Below are positions 1-9,988 of a stretch of DNA of 64,000 nucleotides, one piece after another. Position 1 is the stretch's first letter, and every line of letters starts with the position of its first letter. Position numbers and translations under genes: made by a program. The notes under the pieces are model-generated. The model worked only from the letters and a program-made list of their open reading frames with translations, ran no database searches and was not told the DNA's origin. Source of the stretch: Caballeronia sp. INDeC2 (GTDB taxonomy: Bacteria > Pseudomonadota > Gammaproteobacteria > Burkholderiales > Burkholderiaceae); the NCBI RefSeq assembly GCF_023631325.1, contig NZ_JALQDG010000027.1, positions 62,001 to 126,000 of the forward strand, in the 5' to 3' direction.

Positions 1-77
1 ACGCCGGTGGTCACGTTGCCGTCGCTGGCGGCGGGCTGCCGGGGTTGATCGGTCGAGTGCTTGTCGTCTTGAGTCAT
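1..77 (-). CDS. N-terminus of an unidentified protein (cut by window edge)
   Basis: A minus-strand reading frame starts with ATG at 77 and runs off the left edge after about 25 codons. The visible residues begin MTQDDKHSTDQPRQPAASDG and are hydrophilic, with no signal peptide or recognisable domain. No clear Shine-Dalgarno sequence precedes the ATG, so the start is uncertain. The product cannot be named from so little sequence. Confidence 0.35.
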   Translation of the reverse strand, partial: MTQDDKHSTDQPRQPAASDGNVTTG

Positions 78-488
78 GGCATTTTCGTTTTTACTAGGCG
101 ATCCGGCATTTTTGCGAAGGCGCATTATGGCTGACTCTTGGCAAGCTGTGGCCGCCCGCTGTACCGATGAACTCCGCCGCCGTGCCTTTCCGCGCGCAGT
201 TCCTTGCGTTTTCGAGCCCTTATCTGCGCTGCCCTTGCGACTATCGAGGCGCGCGCTGGCCGTGCTTTGCGCGTGCGAGCGGACGCCTTTGGCTCGCATT
301 TTCCACGCCCGATCGCGCCAGCCGATGGGCGAAGTTGCCTGTCGACAAGAATTCTTTGAGAACTCTCTCATGGGCAGACAGCGCGACGGCTGTTGAAATA
401 CCGAACCATGCTGCACACAGACGCCGTGTGTTTCTTCCGGCCGCTCCTTTTCCGGCGCTCGCGCGCCCTCACTTGCCTTCTCCTTGCC
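78..488. other. Intergenic stretch without a supported gene
   Basis: About 410 bases between the edge gene and the first plus-strand exported protein. Frames are open on both strands, as expected in G+C-rich DNA, but none has a convincing ribosome binding site or recognisable product. It probably holds the divergent promoters of the two flanking genes. Confidence 0.4.
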
Positions 489-767
489 ATGCACCGTTCG
501 CACTCGATTCCGGGCGCTCTTGCGCTCATTGCCAGCTTTGTCGTGTTTTTCGCCACGTCCGCCGGGCCGGTTCATGCCGTCGAGCCTTTGCCCGACGCGC
601 GCATTCTGTCGGCCGCGCCGTTCGATTTCCGTGAAGACCGCGACATTTTCTCGCGCATGCCCGCAGAACAGGGCGATTCGCGCATCCTCAAACCGATCGA
701 AACCGTGCGCAGCGCGAGCGAATCGCGATTGCTGCAAGAGCGCTCGAAACGACAGCCGACGACTTGA
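489..767 (+). CDS. Small exported protein of unknown function
   Basis: This frame encodes about 92 residues from the ATG at 489. The N-terminus has a basic start, a hydrophobic core (GALALIASFVVFFATSA) and a cleavage-like site near VHA, so the protein is probably exported. The short mature part is charged and ends KRQPTT. The frame is open upstream to 393, so a longer form is possible, but the signal peptide argues for 489. I do not recognise a family. Confidence 0.5.
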   Translation: MHRSHSIPGALALIASFVVFFATSAGPVHAVEPLPDARILSAAPFDFREDRDIFSRMPAEQGDSRILKPIETVRSASESRLLQERSKRQPTT

Positions 768-882
768 AGCCCGCGCGTTTTCATTGCGGTGGAATTAGCG
801 ATTTTCGATCGTCTGGAATCGTCGGCTTTACAGCGCCATAATCCTTTATGAGCGATGTGCTTTGCCATTACGGAAAATCGCA

Positions 883-1524
883 ATGAAGCGTGTGGTGATT
901 GCGCAAATCGTGCTGTTTGCCGCGAGTCTGCTCGTGCCGCTCCCACGAGCCTGCGCCGCCGGGGATATGCGCGCTGGCCCTTCGTCGAACGTACCGGACA
1001 CGGCGACCACGACGAATGGCGATGTCGGCGAACTACGGAATCTGATTGCCGCCGGGAAGATCGTCGAATTGCGCAAGACGTCGAATGGCAGTTACGGCGC
1101 GAGTCTTTCGTATTATCCCGAGCAGATGACTTATTACGTTGTGCTGTTTCAGCAAAATAATATCTGGCGCGTGTTCAAAACACAGAATGACGGGCGCGCT
1201 GAAACGGTCTATTCGGATTTCGCGAAAACATCGACCACGCTTGCCGATGCGGAAATCAAGCGAATCAAGCTCGAAGCGGAAAAAGCGTATGCCGACAAGC
1301 AGATTTCCGCCCAGCAGGAACGCGCCAATCGGCTGCAAGCGGACCTCGATATCGCTCGCGCGCAGCAAGGCCAAGTGACGAGCTATCAGGCGGAGCAGCA
1401 GAACGCGATCCGCGAATTGCGCACCGAACAGGCCGCCGCGCAGGCGCAGCTTCGCGCGCTGCAGATCCGCGTGCAGGAATTGCAAAAGCAGTCCGACGGC
1501 GATCTCCCCGCGCCGCTCAAATAG
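883..1524 (+). CDS. DUF2968 family exported coiled-coil protein
   Basis: The 213-residue product starts at the ATG at 883, giving the signal peptide MKRVVIAQIVLFAASLL with an Ala-rich cleavage site at ACAA. A TTG seven codons upstream is less likely. The mature N-terminal half (GELRNLIAAGKIVELRKTSN, then YYPEQMTYYVVLFQQ) matches what I know of the Burkholderia DUF2968 family. From about residue 110 to the end it is a Gln/Ala/Glu-rich coiled coil. The role is unknown; a periplasmic structural or scaffold function is inferred. It appears to be a single-gene unit. Confidence 0.75.
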   Translation: MKRVVIAQIVLFAASLLVPLPRACAAGDMRAGPSSNVPDTATTTNGDVGELRNLIAAGKIVELRKTSNGSYGASLSYYPEQMTYYVVLFQQNNIWRVFKTQNDGRAETVYSDFAKTSTTLADAEIKRIKLEAEKAYADKQISAQQERANRLQADLDIARAQQGQVTSYQAEQQNAIRELRTEQAAAQAQLRALQIRVQELQKQSDGDLPAPLK

Positions 1525-1738
1525 GCGCTTTGAACACGCGTGACCGACCTCTCGATTTGGGAGTTGTCCGCTTAAGTCGCGCGAATCGTCGGGCTACAAT
1601 CCCGCAGCTTTTGGATGCTCATCGATTGTCGAACGCATCCGAAATCGAATCATGAATCTGCCTGCCGCCTTTGGGGATGAACCCAGGCCTGGAAACAAGG
1701 CGCGCTTTCAGCGGCTTCGCGCTTTCAAATTGACTCGC

Positions 1739-2479
1739 ATGTACACCAAATTGCTCACTAAAACCATTGCCGTTAGTCTTATCGCCGCTGCTGCACTGGC
1801 GGGTTGCTCCTCCACTACGGGACCGGCGTTCAATATTAGCCAGATCCAGACGACGGACGGCCAAAAGGCCTACCGCGCCGAATGCTACGGCGTTTTCGAG
1901 AACGGCGGCGCCTGCATGACCGCCGCTCAGAAGATGTGCGGCAATCAGAAGGTGAATGTGCTCCAAACGCTCGTCGGCACACAGGCATCCAACGATCCCC
2001 GCAGCGTGATCTTCAATTGCGCGGCGCCGGCACCGGCACCAGCACCGGCACAGGCGGCTCCCGCTACGCCGGCATCCGAGCCGCAGGCGGACTCCGTCAA
2101 GCCGACGACCCCCGCCAAGGCAGCGGCCCCCGCGGCGCGCAAGATCTCGCTGGACGAAAAGACCAACTTCGCCTTCGACAGCGCTGCGTTGACGCCGAAG
2201 GCGAAGGGCGTTCTGAATCAGCTCGTCGCCGAATCGCAAGGCGCGAACTTCGCATCCGTGACGGTCCAAGGCTATACGGATTCGACCGGGCCGGATGCCT
2301 ATAACGTCGCTCTGTCGCAGCGTCGCGCTCAGGCCGTGCTCACGTATCTGAAAGAACGCGGCCTGCATGCCGACAATTACGCGTTGAAGGGATTCGGCAA
2401 GTCGAAGCCGATCGCGTCGAACACTACGAGCGTCGGTCGTGCGGAGAATCGTCGCGTGGAAGTCACGCTCACGCCGTAA
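1739..2479 (+). CDS. OmpA-family peptidoglycan-associated lipoprotein
   Basis: The ATG at 1739 gives a 246-residue lipoprotein precursor with lipobox LAGC near residue 20. A Cys-containing N-terminal region (CYGVFENGGACMTAAQKMCG) is followed by a Pro/Ala linker. The C-terminal OmpA-like domain (about residues 135-246) has a first strand ending FAFDSA, the core GYTDSTG, and the NRRVEV end that binds diaminopimelate in this family. It should anchor in the outer membrane and hold peptidoglycan non-covalently, like Pal. The frame is open upstream to 1652, but only 1739 puts the signal sequence at the terminus. A strong hairpin terminator follows. Confidence 0.85.
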   Translation: MYTKLLTKTIAVSLIAAAALAGCSSTTGPAFNISQIQTTDGQKAYRAECYGVFENGGACMTAAQKMCGNQKVNVLQTLVGTQASNDPRSVIFNCAAPAPAPAPAQAAPATPASEPQADSVKPTTPAKAAAPAARKISLDEKTNFAFDSAALTPKAKGVLNQLVAESQGANFASVTVQGYTDSTGPDAYNVALSQRRAQAVLTYLKERGLHADNYALKGFGKSKPIASNTTSVGRAENRRVEVTLTP

Positions 2480-2502
2480 TTCGGCGAAGTACGGCGCCCG
2501 CA

Positions 2503-2538
2503 AAAAAGCCCGCGAACCATTTCGGTTCGCGGGCTTTT
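2503..2538. terminator. Bidirectional intrinsic terminator between OmpA-like gene and ogt
   Basis: AAAAAGCCCGCGAACC and GGTTCGCGGGCTTTT form a near-perfect stem around a five-base loop. A-rich and T-rich flanks make it usable on both strands. It sits between two convergent genes, as expected. Confidence 0.85.
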
Positions 2539-2564
2539 CGCTTTCATGCCAAAAAAGAGCCGGT

Positions 2565-3080
2565 TCAAAAGAGTGCGAGTTGCTCGCGTCCCGGGCCGCC
2601 TTCCAGCGTCAGCAAGTGACGCTTGCGCTCGACGCCGCCGGCGTAGCCGGTCAATTCCCCGTCGCCCCCGATCACGCGATGACACGGCACGATGATCGCA
2701 ATCGGATTGCGGCCGTTCGCGCCGCCCACCGCCCGCGATGCGCCCGCAGGCAAGCCGAGCCGCCGCGCGAGATCGCCGTAGGTCCATGCTTCGCCGAAAG
2801 GGATCTGCCGCAGTATGTCCCAGACTTGGCGCTGAAACGGGGTGCCGTCGAGCCTCAGCGGAATCGAAAATGCCGTGCGCACGCCAGCGAAGTATTCGCC
2901 GACCTGCTCGCGCGCCTCGCCGATCACGCGCGATATGGGCGGCGTCTCGGACAACGTCATTTCCGGCAGGCCTGCGGGAAAATGCTTTTGCCCGATGAAA
3001 AACAGCCCCGTCAAACAGTCGTCGTCGGCGCGATACAGGATGTGCCCGAGCGGACTCGGGCCGACATGGCATTCGATCAC
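2565..3080 (-). CDS. ogt: Methylated-DNA--protein-cysteine methyltransferase
   Basis: This suicide repair enzyme moves methyl groups from O6-methylguanine to its own cysteine. The 171-residue product starts at a GTG at 3080 (VIECHVGPSPLG); the frame is open further upstream but into non-homologous sequence. The DNA-binding helix and Arg finger are visible as TPFQRQVWDILRQIPFGEAW and SRAVGGANGRNP. The acceptor cysteine lies in IVPCHRVIG. There is no Ada regulatory domain, so it is Ogt-like. It starts 13 bases after a small gene and probably shares an operon with that gene and the upstream nuclease gene. Confidence 0.9.
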   Translation of the reverse strand: MIECHVGPSPLGHILYRADDDCLTGLFFIGQKHFPAGLPEMTLSETPPISRVIGEAREQVGEYFAGVRTAFSIPLRLDGTPFQRQVWDILRQIPFGEAWTYGDLARRLGLPAGASRAVGGANGRNPIAIIVPCHRVIGGDGELTGYAGGVERKRHLLTLEGGPGREQLALF

Positions 3081-3093
3081 TTCGATCGCCGCT

Positions 3094-3354
3094 TTAGATG
3101 AATGGATTGTCGGCAGTGCCCGACGGCGCGCTCGGTTCGTCGGGCAGCTTCGCGGGCAGCGACGCGTCGCTTTGCAGTGCTTCGATGATCGCACCGATCG
3201 CCTTCTGCAGCGCGAGTGCATTGGCGAGTCCCGCCTTGTCGCGCGCGATGGTCAGATCGCCGCTGATCGTCAGTCGCTTCACGCCGTTTTCGATGTTGAT
3301 CGCGTCGCCCGCGATGTTCAACACATCCGTATCGTTCGCAAATGGCTTAAACAC
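3094..3354 (-). CDS. Small conserved hypothetical protein
   Basis: The best start is the GTG at 3354, because GGAGG lies 8 bases upstream; this gives 86 residues. It overlaps the end of the endonuclease gene by 8 bases, which suggests translational coupling. The protein is soluble, with a strand-rich N-terminal part (DVLNIAGDAINIENGVKRLT), an Ala/Leu helix in the middle and an acidic, Pro-containing tail. I do not recognise a characterised family. Its position between a nuclease and a DNA-repair gene is suggestive only. Confidence 0.65.
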   Translation of the reverse strand: MFKPFANDTDVLNIAGDAINIENGVKRLTISGDLTIARDKAGLANALALQKAIGAIIEALQSDASLPAKLPDEPSAPSGTADNPFI

Positions 3355-4105
3355 CTCGCAATCCTCCAATTCGTTTGTCCTTCAGTGCGTCCGGTATGCC
3401 GGGAAACGCGAGACCGCTCATCGCTTCCAGTTCGCGCACGGTTTTCATCGTGTACGTGTCCGTCGGCGTATTTTCGACCACCACCGCGAACGCGATCTGA
3501 CGCTGCGGCAGATAAACCACCTTATACAGTTGCGTCGGCACGAACACGCGCGAATCGCCGATGGTCTGCAACTGACGCCCCGAAAAGAGCGGGCCGGTGA
3601 CGACGAACGCTTCGCCCGATTCCTCCGTCAGCCTGCGCACCGCTTCCTCGATGCGCGCCCAGATGCGTCGATTGTTCGACGGATCCTGCGGCACGATGTT
3701 CGCGAGCGAGAACGATTCGGCCATGCCTTTCGTGCTGGCGCGATCGCCCGCGGGGCTCATGTGGCCGCGGTCGTAGCCGCTCTTCTTGTAATCGGAAAGC
3801 TGCGCGCTCTCGCCGGGCGGCAGGCGCTTTTCGACGAAGAAGCGATTGGTGCGCGTGTTGTTCTTCGCCTCATCGACACTGTTCGCGGTCAGATGTTCCG
3901 CCGACCACAGCGGTCCTTTCGTGACACCGGAGTGAAGCAACGCGAAGTCGGTGTAGCAGACTTCTTGCGTCGCCGCGCGCATCTTCGAATTGACGACGAT
4001 GGGCGCGCGGCCGTTCGGACTGAACTGCGGACAGTCGCTCGCGGATACGTCAACACACACGAATGCGAGGAGCGCGGCGGCGAATGCCTTGATACGGAAT
4101 GGCAT
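3347..4105 (-). CDS. Secreted DNA/RNA non-specific endonuclease (NucA/EndoG type)
   Basis: This is a beta-beta-alpha-Me nuclease of 252 residues with an N-terminal signal peptide ending near SAS (residue 23). The catalytic motif DRGH lies at residues 112-115 and continues MSPAGD. The metal-binding Asn region is seen as DPSNNRRIW (141-149). Family members cut DNA and RNA without sequence preference using Mg2+. Export points to a periplasmic or extracellular role in nucleic-acid scavenging. No neighbouring immunity gene is obvious. Confidence 0.88.
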   Translation of the reverse strand: MPFRIKAFAAALLAFVCVDVSASDCPQFSPNGRAPIVVNSKMRAATQEVCYTDFALLHSGVTKGPLWSAEHLTANSVDEAKNNTRTNRFFVEKRLPPGESAQLSDYKKSGYDRGHMSPAGDRASTKGMAESFSLANIVPQDPSNNRRIWARIEEAVRRLTEESGEAFVVTGPLFSGRQLQTIGDSRVFVPTQLYKVVYLPQRQIAFAVVVENTPTDTYTMKTVRELEAMSGLAFPGIPDALKDKRIGGLRGV

Positions 4106-4243
4106 GCTTGAGAAGGTCCAGACGACGATCGGGGCCGCAAGTATAAGCGCTGCGGAGCTGGCGTGGGGCGGGCGAGCGCGCGGGCGCGTGCGACTTTCAA
4201 GCGCGCTAGAATGCGTCGGCCGACGTCATCCCGAAATCGAAAA

Positions 4244-5278
4244 ATGAATCCGTCCTTCTTTCGTTCGCTGGTGTTCTCTCTCGCGATGTCCTTCGCTTTT
4301 CACGCGCATGCCGAGGACGCCGCGCAAGCCGCCAGCAATGACGGTCCCGCCTACGGCCCCGAGTTGCAGGGCTTCGAGTATCCGTATCCGGTTGCGCAAT
4401 TTGCGCTCACGTCGCAGCGTCAGGTCGTGCGCATGGCTTATATGGACGTGCATCCGTCGCATCCGAACGGCCGCACCGTTGTGCTTCTGCACGGCAAGAA
4501 CTTCTGTTCGGCGACGTGGAAGCAGACCATCGAAACCTTGACCGATGCGGGCTATCGCGTGATCGCGCCGGATCAGATCGGCTTTTGCAAGTCGACCAAG
4601 CCCGCGCGATATCAGTACAGCTTCCAGCAACTCGCGCGCAACACGCATGCGCTGCTTGCGGCGCTCGGCGTATCGAAGGCGACGCTCGTCGCGCATTCGA
4701 CGGGCGGCATGCTCGCGGTGCGCTATGCGCTCATGTATCCGCGTGAGACGGAGCAGCTCGTGCTCGTCAATCCGATCGGACTCGAAGACTGGAAGGCGAA
4801 AGGCGTGCCGTCGATATCCATCGACGACTGGTACGCGCGCGAGCTGAAAACGACCGCCGATGGCATTCGCCGTTACGAGACGAACACGTATTACTCGGGG
4901 CAGTGGCGCACCGAATACGAACCGTGGGTCCAGATGCTCGCGGGCATGTTTCGCGGGCCGGGGAAGGATATCGTCGCGTGGAACTCGGCTTTGCTGTACG
5001 ACATGATCTACACGCAGCCCGTCGTCTACGAATTCGACCAGTTGAAGACGCCGACGCTCCTGCTCATCGGCGACAAGGACAACACCGCGATCGGCAAGGA
5101 CCTCGCCCCGCCGGAGATTCGCCCGACGCTCGGCCGCTATCCCGATCTCGCGAAGCTGGCGAAGGAGCGTATCGAGGGCGCGAAGCTCGTCGAGTTTCCC
5201 GAGCTGGGCCATGCGCCGCAGATGCAGGATCCGGCCGCATTCCACAAGGCGCTGCTCGACGGCCTCGCATCGAAGTAA
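4244..5278 (+). CDS. Exported alpha/beta hydrolase
   Basis: A 344-residue protein from the ATG at 4244 with a signal peptide (FFRSLVFSLAMSFAFHAHAE). The alpha/beta-hydrolase core shows the oxyanion stretch HGKNF, a nucleophile elbow AHSTGG (Ser152), a GDKD acid region and a late GHAPQM histidine. Substrate cannot be inferred; the periplasmic location and family fit an esterase or lactonase. It ends one base before the convergent MATE gene, with no visible terminator between them. Confidence 0.8.
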   Translation: MNPSFFRSLVFSLAMSFAFHAHAEDAAQAASNDGPAYGPELQGFEYPYPVAQFALTSQRQVVRMAYMDVHPSHPNGRTVVLLHGKNFCSATWKQTIETLTDAGYRVIAPDQIGFCKSTKPARYQYSFQQLARNTHALLAALGVSKATLVAHSTGGMLAVRYALMYPRETEQLVLVNPIGLEDWKAKGVPSISIDDWYARELKTTADGIRRYETNTYYSGQWRTEYEPWVQMLAGMFRGPGKDIVAWNSALLYDMIYTQPVVYEFDQLKTPTLLLIGDKDNTAIGKDLAPPEIRPTLGRYPDLAKLAKERIEGAKLVEFPELGHAPQMQDPAAFHKALLDGLASK

Positions 5279-5279
5279 C

Positions 5280-6680
5280 TCATGTCCGATCGGGCGCGCA
5301 AAACGCGCGCTCGATCGCAGGCACCTGAACCGCCAGCGTGATCCCGCGCGCCACCATGAAAAGCGTGAGCGCGAGCCACAGTCCGTGATTGCCGAGCGAT
5401 CCCGCGAGCGCCCACGCGGCGAGCAGGAACACCGCGAGCGAGACGGCCATCGCTTTCATGAGTTCGTGCGTGCGGGTCGCGCCGATGAACACGCCGTCGA
5501 GCTGGAAGCCCGCCACCGATGCGAGCGGCAGTATCGACGCCCACGGCAGATAGCGCACCGCCGCCGCGTGCACGACGGCCTGATCGGTCAGCCTGCCGAT
5601 GATCCATTCGCCGCTCATCCAATAGACGATGGAAAAACCCGCCGCGCCGATCGCCGACCAGAGCATCGTGATCTTCACGGCCTGCCGGAACGCGTAACGG
5701 TCGCGCGCGCCGGCAGCCGCGCCGACGAGCGCCTCGGCCGCGTGCGCGAAGCCGTCGAGCCCGAAGGACATGAAGGTCTGAAAGTTCAGCAGGACGGCGT
5801 TGGCGGCGAGGATCGCATCGCCCTCGCGCGCGCCGAGATGCGCGAACCATCCATACGAGCCCAGCAGACAGATCGTGCGGATGAAGATGTCGCGGTTGAT
5901 TGCGACGAGCCGCCTGAGCGCACGCGCATCGAAAAGTGAACGCGTCACGAGCGGTGCAAGCCCGCGCGGACGCGAATGCCAGAGGATTGCGAGGCCGAGT
6001 GCGAAGCCGCAAAAATCCGCGAAGGCAGTCGCCGCGCCGATGCCCGCGATGCCCCAGTCGAAGCGATACACGAACAGCAGCACCGCGACGATGTTCACCA
6101 GATTGATGACGATCTGGGTGACGAGCGCGAGCCGCACGCGCTGGCAGCCGAGCAAAAACCCGAGCACGACGTAATTGCCGAGCGCGAACGGCGCGGCCCA
6201 GATGCGCGCGCGACAATACGCGCTCGCGGTGTCCTGCACGGCGGCGCTGCCGCCCAGCGCGACGAGCGCATAGCGGATGATCGGCACCTGCAGCGCGAGC
6301 ACCGCCATGCCGATCACGAGCGCGAGCAGCAGGGCGCGCAGCACGCTCGCGCGCAACGCCTCGGCGTCGTGCGCGCCGAACGCCTGCGCGACGAGTCCTG
6401 TCGTGCCCATGCGCAGAAAGCCGAAGCCCCAGAAAACGAAGCTGAGCACGAGCCCGCCGAGCGCCACGCCGCCGAGATACTGCGGCCCGTCGAGATGCCC
6501 GGCGACGGCCGTATCGACCGCGCCGAGAATCGGTTGCGTGAGGTTGGCGAGGACGATCGGAAACGCGAGCATCAGCACGCGCTTGTGCCAGTGCACGGGC
6601 AGCGCGGTGGTGTCGGTCGAATCGTTTTGTGGGGTCGTCGGCAAAGTGTTCGGGCTGGCGGTTCTTGGCAAGGGCGTCAT
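5280..6680 (-). CDS. MATE family efflux transporter (DinF-like)
   Basis: A 466-residue inner-membrane protein with about twelve hydrophobic segments and two related halves. The first segment [19 protein letters not shown] and [12 protein letters not shown] are characteristic of DinF-branch MATE exporters, which swap Na+ or H+ for drugs or metabolites. The ATG at 6680 was preferred over a start at 6737, which would overlap the divergent gene. The substrate is unknown. Confidence 0.85.
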   Translation of the reverse strand: MTPLPRTASPNTLPTTPQNDSTDTTALPVHWHKRVLMLAFPIVLANLTQPILGAVDTAVAGHLDGPQYLGGVALGGLVLSFVFWGFGFLRMGTTGLVAQAFGAHDAEALRASVLRALLLALVIGMAVLALQVPIIRYALVALGGSAAVQDTASAYCRARIWAAPFALGNYVVLGFLLGCQRVRLALVTQIVINLVNIVAVLLFVYRFDWGIAGIGAATAFADFCGFALGLAILWHSRPRGLAPLVTRSLFDARALRRLVAINRDIFIRTICLLGSYGWFAHLGAREGDAILAANAVLLNFQTFMSFGLDGFAHAAEALVGAAAGARDRYAFRQAVKITMLWSAIGAAGFSIVYWMSGEWIIGRLTDQAVVHAAAVRYLPWASILPLASVAGFQLDGVFIGATRTHELMKAMAVSLAVFLLAAWALAGSLGNHGLWLALTLFMVARGITLAVQVPAIERAFCAPDRT

Positions 6681-6735
6681 TGTCCGGAGCCGACGCGGAC
6701 CACGCAACTTCGCGTCAGCGCCGATAATGCGCGTC

Positions 6736-7056
6736 ATGAAAACATTCGCGCTCTATGTGGTCACGGCCATCGCCGAGATCGCCGGCTGCTATTTCCCGTA
6801 TCGATGGCTCCGCGAAGGCGCCTCGCCGTGGCTCGTACTGCCCGGCGCGCTGTCGCTCGCACTCTTCGCCTGGCTGCTTACCCTGCACGACACCGCGGCG
6901 GGGCGCATCTATGCGGCGTACGGCGGCGTGTATATCGGCGTGGCGATCGCGTGGCTGTGGGCCGTCGAGCGCATCAAGCCGACGGCATGGGATGTCGCGG
7001 GCGCGGCGATCGCGCTCGTGGGCATGGGCGTGATCGCGTTTCAGCCGCGCGTCTGA
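6736..7056 (+). CDS. ynfA: YnfA family small membrane protein
   Basis: A 106-residue protein with four transmembrane segments. Features of the YnfA/UPF0060 family include [16 protein letters not shown], the [16 protein letters not shown] helix and ERIKPTAWD before the last helix. Its size matches the usual 106-110 residues. YnfA resembles small multidrug-resistance exporters in fold. The start at 6736 was chosen; an in-frame ATG at 6727 is also possible. It lies close to the divergent MATE gene, so the two may share a promoter region. Confidence 0.85.
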   Translation: MKTFALYVVTAIAEIAGCYFPYRWLREGASPWLVLPGALSLALFAWLLTLHDTAAGRIYAAYGGVYIGVAIAWLWAVERIKPTAWDVAGAAIALVGMGVIAFQPRV

Positions 7057-7062
7057 CGCGGA

Positions 7063-8085
7063 TCAGGCTTCCAGCGCCAGCAACGCGAATGTCGCGAGCC
7101 AGTGCTCGCCCATGTAATCGCCCGCCACGTGCGCAATGCCCGATGCCAGATGTTCGTTCGCGGCCGCCTCGAGCACCGCGATGCGCGCGTCGCCCGCAGG
7201 CAATGCCCGCGCGATCGTGCGCTGGCACCACGCGCGGGAAAGGTTCAGGCCGTCGAGGTGCGCGAGTTTGCCGTCGCTGCGATCGGTGACGGTGGCGGGC
7301 GCGAAGAGCGTTGCCGGCTCGCGCGCGGCGATGCGCGGCAGAAACCGGTCGAACCAGCCGACAAAACGCTCGCCCGGCAGCACATGGCGCATCAGCACGG
7401 CTTCCATCAGCGACGGCGACAGGAATTCGTCGCCCGCAGGCTCCCACGCCTGGCAGCCTTCGTCCTTCTCGAACCAGCGCAAGGCCGTCTCGCTCAGCAG
7501 GCGTTCGAAGCCCGCGTCGCGCGTGGCGCGCGCGTAGCTGATCGCAAGCGTCAGCGCGAACGCCATGTTGAAGTGCGTGCCGACGCGAAGCGGATACGTC
7601 GACTTCGGCAGAAATTCGTCGAAGCGCGCGACGAATGCATCGGCGAGCGGCTGGAGTGCGCGGGCCCAGCGCGCGCCGTCGTCGGTTTGCATCGAGCGGA
7701 GTTGCGCCGCGAGCGCGAGCAGCCACGCCCAGCCGTAGGGCCGCTCGAAACCGCGCGCGGCCGGACGCTGCAGATACGCGACTTCGGCGGCGACGTTGGC
7801 ATCGGTGAAATGTTCATCGATCACCGCACGGATGCGCGGCGCCTCCGGCAGGCCGGGAAGGCGATCATAGAGCCGCGCGATCAGCCAGTAGCCGTGCACG
7901 CACGAGTGCCAGTCGAAGCTGCCGTAGAAGATCGGATGCAGCGCGCGCGGGCTTTGGACATCGGCGGCGCCAGCCATCACGTGATCGAGCTTGTTCGGAT
8001 ATTCGCGCGTCAGGTGGCCGAGCGCGACCTGCGCGAACTTCGACGCAAGCGCGGCGTCGAGGGTAATCGGTTGATGCGGATTCAT
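7063..8085 (-). CDS. DUF2891 family protein
   Basis: A soluble 340-residue protein with no signal peptide. The segment FYGSFDWHSCVHGYW near residue 55 is the hallmark of DUF2891, and later blocks (GWAWLLAL, HFNMAF, WEPAGDEFLSPSL, GLNLSRAW) fit an all-helical (alpha/alpha) toroid such as glycan-acting enzymes use. No catalytic role has been established that I know of. It stands alone, convergent with ynfA at a 6-base distance. Confidence 0.85.
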   Translation of the reverse strand: MNPHQPITLDAALASKFAQVALGHLTREYPNKLDHVMAGAADVQSPRALHPIFYGSFDWHSCVHGYWLIARLYDRLPGLPEAPRIRAVIDEHFTDANVAAEVAYLQRPAARGFERPYGWAWLLALAAQLRSMQTDDGARWARALQPLADAFVARFDEFLPKSTYPLRVGTHFNMAFALTLAISYARATRDAGFERLLSETALRWFEKDEGCQAWEPAGDEFLSPSLMEAVLMRHVLPGERFVGWFDRFLPRIAAREPATLFAPATVTDRSDGKLAHLDGLNLSRAWCQRTIARALPAGDARIAVLEAAANEHLASGIAHVAGDYMGEHWLATFALLALEA

Positions 8086-8466
8086 GCGTTCCTCGTCGAT
8101 GGGAATCGTGGTCCCGAGACTTTATCGATATTGAGTTGGCAAAATGTATGTTCAGGGTAATTACCTAGAACGAACGGCGGAGGCATCGGCCGAGTGCATC
8201 GAAGCGCGGCATAAACCCGTCGCAACAGCGACGAATGCTTTTGCGGCAAGCCTGAGCGCGCGCCGGGCGGCATGGTCGCACACGGCGCGAGCGTGCAACT
8301 GCGCAAATTTTCGTACGACTTCCGGCCGTGTTTCGCGCGCCACGCTCGCGCGCTTTGCCCGAACCGTCGTATAAACTTGCGCCCGAACGCCGCCAAGAGC
8401 GTCCGAACCGGGGGCACGAGCCTCGGCAAACGCCATCCAGACAGTGACCAGGAGATCAGAAGCAAC
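8086..8466. other. Divergent intergenic region between DUF2891 and MFS genes
   Basis: About 380 bases containing the 5' regions of both flanking genes. It is slightly richer in A+T near 8120-8165. I see no RNA gene, hairpin or convincing operator in it. Confidence 0.4.
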
Positions 8467-9762
8467 ATGACCGACCTTCCCGCTTATACCGCAGAGGACA
8501 CCCGGCGCCGCGTTTTCGCCATCGTCGGCGCCTCGTCGGGCAACCTCGTCGAGTGGTTCGACTTTTACATCTACTCGTTCCTCGCGCTGTATTTCTCGGC
8601 GGCGTTCTTTCCCGGCGGCAACCCGACGGTTCAGTTGCTGAACACCGCGGGCGTGTTCGCGGCAGGCTTCCTGATGCGCCCGATCGGCGGCTGGCTCTTC
8701 GGCCGCATCGCCGACAAGCACGGCCGCCGCAACGCGATGATGATCTCCGTGCTGATGATGTGCGGCGGCTCGCTCGTCATCACCTTTCTGCCGACTTACG
8801 CATCGATCGGCGCGTGGGCGCCGTTTCTGCTGCTGATCGCGCGGCTGTTCCAGGGTTTGTCGGTGGGCGGCGAGTACGGCACGAGCGCAACCTACATGAG
8901 TGAAGTGGCGCTGCGCGGCCGGCGCGGTTTCTTCGCGTCGTTCCAGTACGTGACGCTGATCGGCGGACAGCTCGCCGCGCTCCTCGTGCTGGTCGTGCTG
9001 CAACAGTTCCTGTCGACGGAAGAGCTGAAGGCGTGGGGCTGGCGCGTTCCGTTCTTCATCGGCGCGTGCGCGGCGCTGGTTTCGCTCTACCTGCGACGCT
9101 CGCTCGACGAAACCTCGACCGCCGAGACGCGCCATCGCAAGGAGGCGGGCACGCTCGCCGGGCTGATGCAGCACAAGGCCGCATTCATGACCGTCGTCGG
9201 CTTCACGGCGGGCGGATCGCTGATTTTCTACACGTTCACGACCTACATGCAGAAGTATCTGGTGAACACGGCGGGCATGCACGCGAAAACCGCCAGTAAC
9301 GTGATGACCGCCGCGCTCTTCGTCTATATGCTGCTGCAGCCGTTGTTCGGCGCGCTGTCGGACCGCATCGGCCGCCGCGCGTCGATGCTGTGGTTCGGCG
9401 CGCTCGCGACCATCGGCACGGTGCCGCTGCTGCACGCGCTCTCCACGGTGGCGAGCCCGGTCATGGCGTTCGTGCTGGTCGTGATCGCGCTCGCGATCGT
9501 CAGCTTCTATACGTCGATCAGCGGTCTCATCAAGGCGGAGATGTTCCCGCCGGAAGTGCGCGCGTTGGGCGTCGGCCTGTCGTACGCGGTGGCCAACGCG
9601 GTGTTCGGCGGCTCGGCGGAGTATGTCGCGCTTTGGCTCAAGTCGACGGGCAGCGAATCGACGTTCTTCTGGTACGTCACGGTGATGTGCGCGATTTCGC
9701 TCGTCGTCTCCTGGCGCATGCTCGATCCGAGCAAGGAAGGCTATCTGCGCAACGAACCGTAA
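8467..9762 (+). CDS. MFS transporter, metabolite:H+ symporter family (KgtP/ProP-like)
   Basis: A 431-residue inner-membrane protein with twelve predicted helices. The start [14 protein letters not shown], the loop [18 protein letters not shown] and [21 protein letters not shown] identify the metabolite:H+ symporter branch that imports alpha-ketoglutarate, citrate, shikimate or betaine. The exact substrate cannot be read from sequence. GGAG upstream of the ATG at 8467 supports the start. It is monocistronic, followed by a gap before a cytoplasmic protein. Confidence 0.88.
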   Translation: MTDLPAYTAEDTRRRVFAIVGASSGNLVEWFDFYIYSFLALYFSAAFFPGGNPTVQLLNTAGVFAAGFLMRPIGGWLFGRIADKHGRRNAMMISVLMMCGGSLVITFLPTYASIGAWAPFLLLIARLFQGLSVGGEYGTSATYMSEVALRGRRGFFASFQYVTLIGGQLAALLVLVVLQQFLSTEELKAWGWRVPFFIGACAALVSLYLRRSLDETSTAETRHRKEAGTLAGLMQHKAAFMTVVGFTAGGSLIFYTFTTYMQKYLVNTAGMHAKTASNVMTAALFVYMLLQPLFGALSDRIGRRASMLWFGALATIGTVPLLHALSTVASPVMAFVLVVIALAIVSFYTSISGLIKAEMFPPEVRALGVGLSYAVANAVFGGSAEYVALWLKSTGSESTFFWYVTVMCAISLVVSWRMLDPSKEGYLRNEP

Positions 9763-9988
9763 GGCGGGTGCCGATGCAGCCGTCGTGTCGCGTGCCTGCC
9801 ATCGAGCGGCGCGCTATTGTCCGCCAGGCTTGCCGATGACGGTAGTATGGTGTTTTATGCGGTATGTGGACGGCGCACCGGCCGAGGTGCGCAACGATAT
9901 TCGGGAACCGGATATGCATGCGCGCGGATCTGACGCGCGCAACGCCGATGCGCACAGTCGGGCGCGTCGGTCTGCCTGGAGCCTGTTC

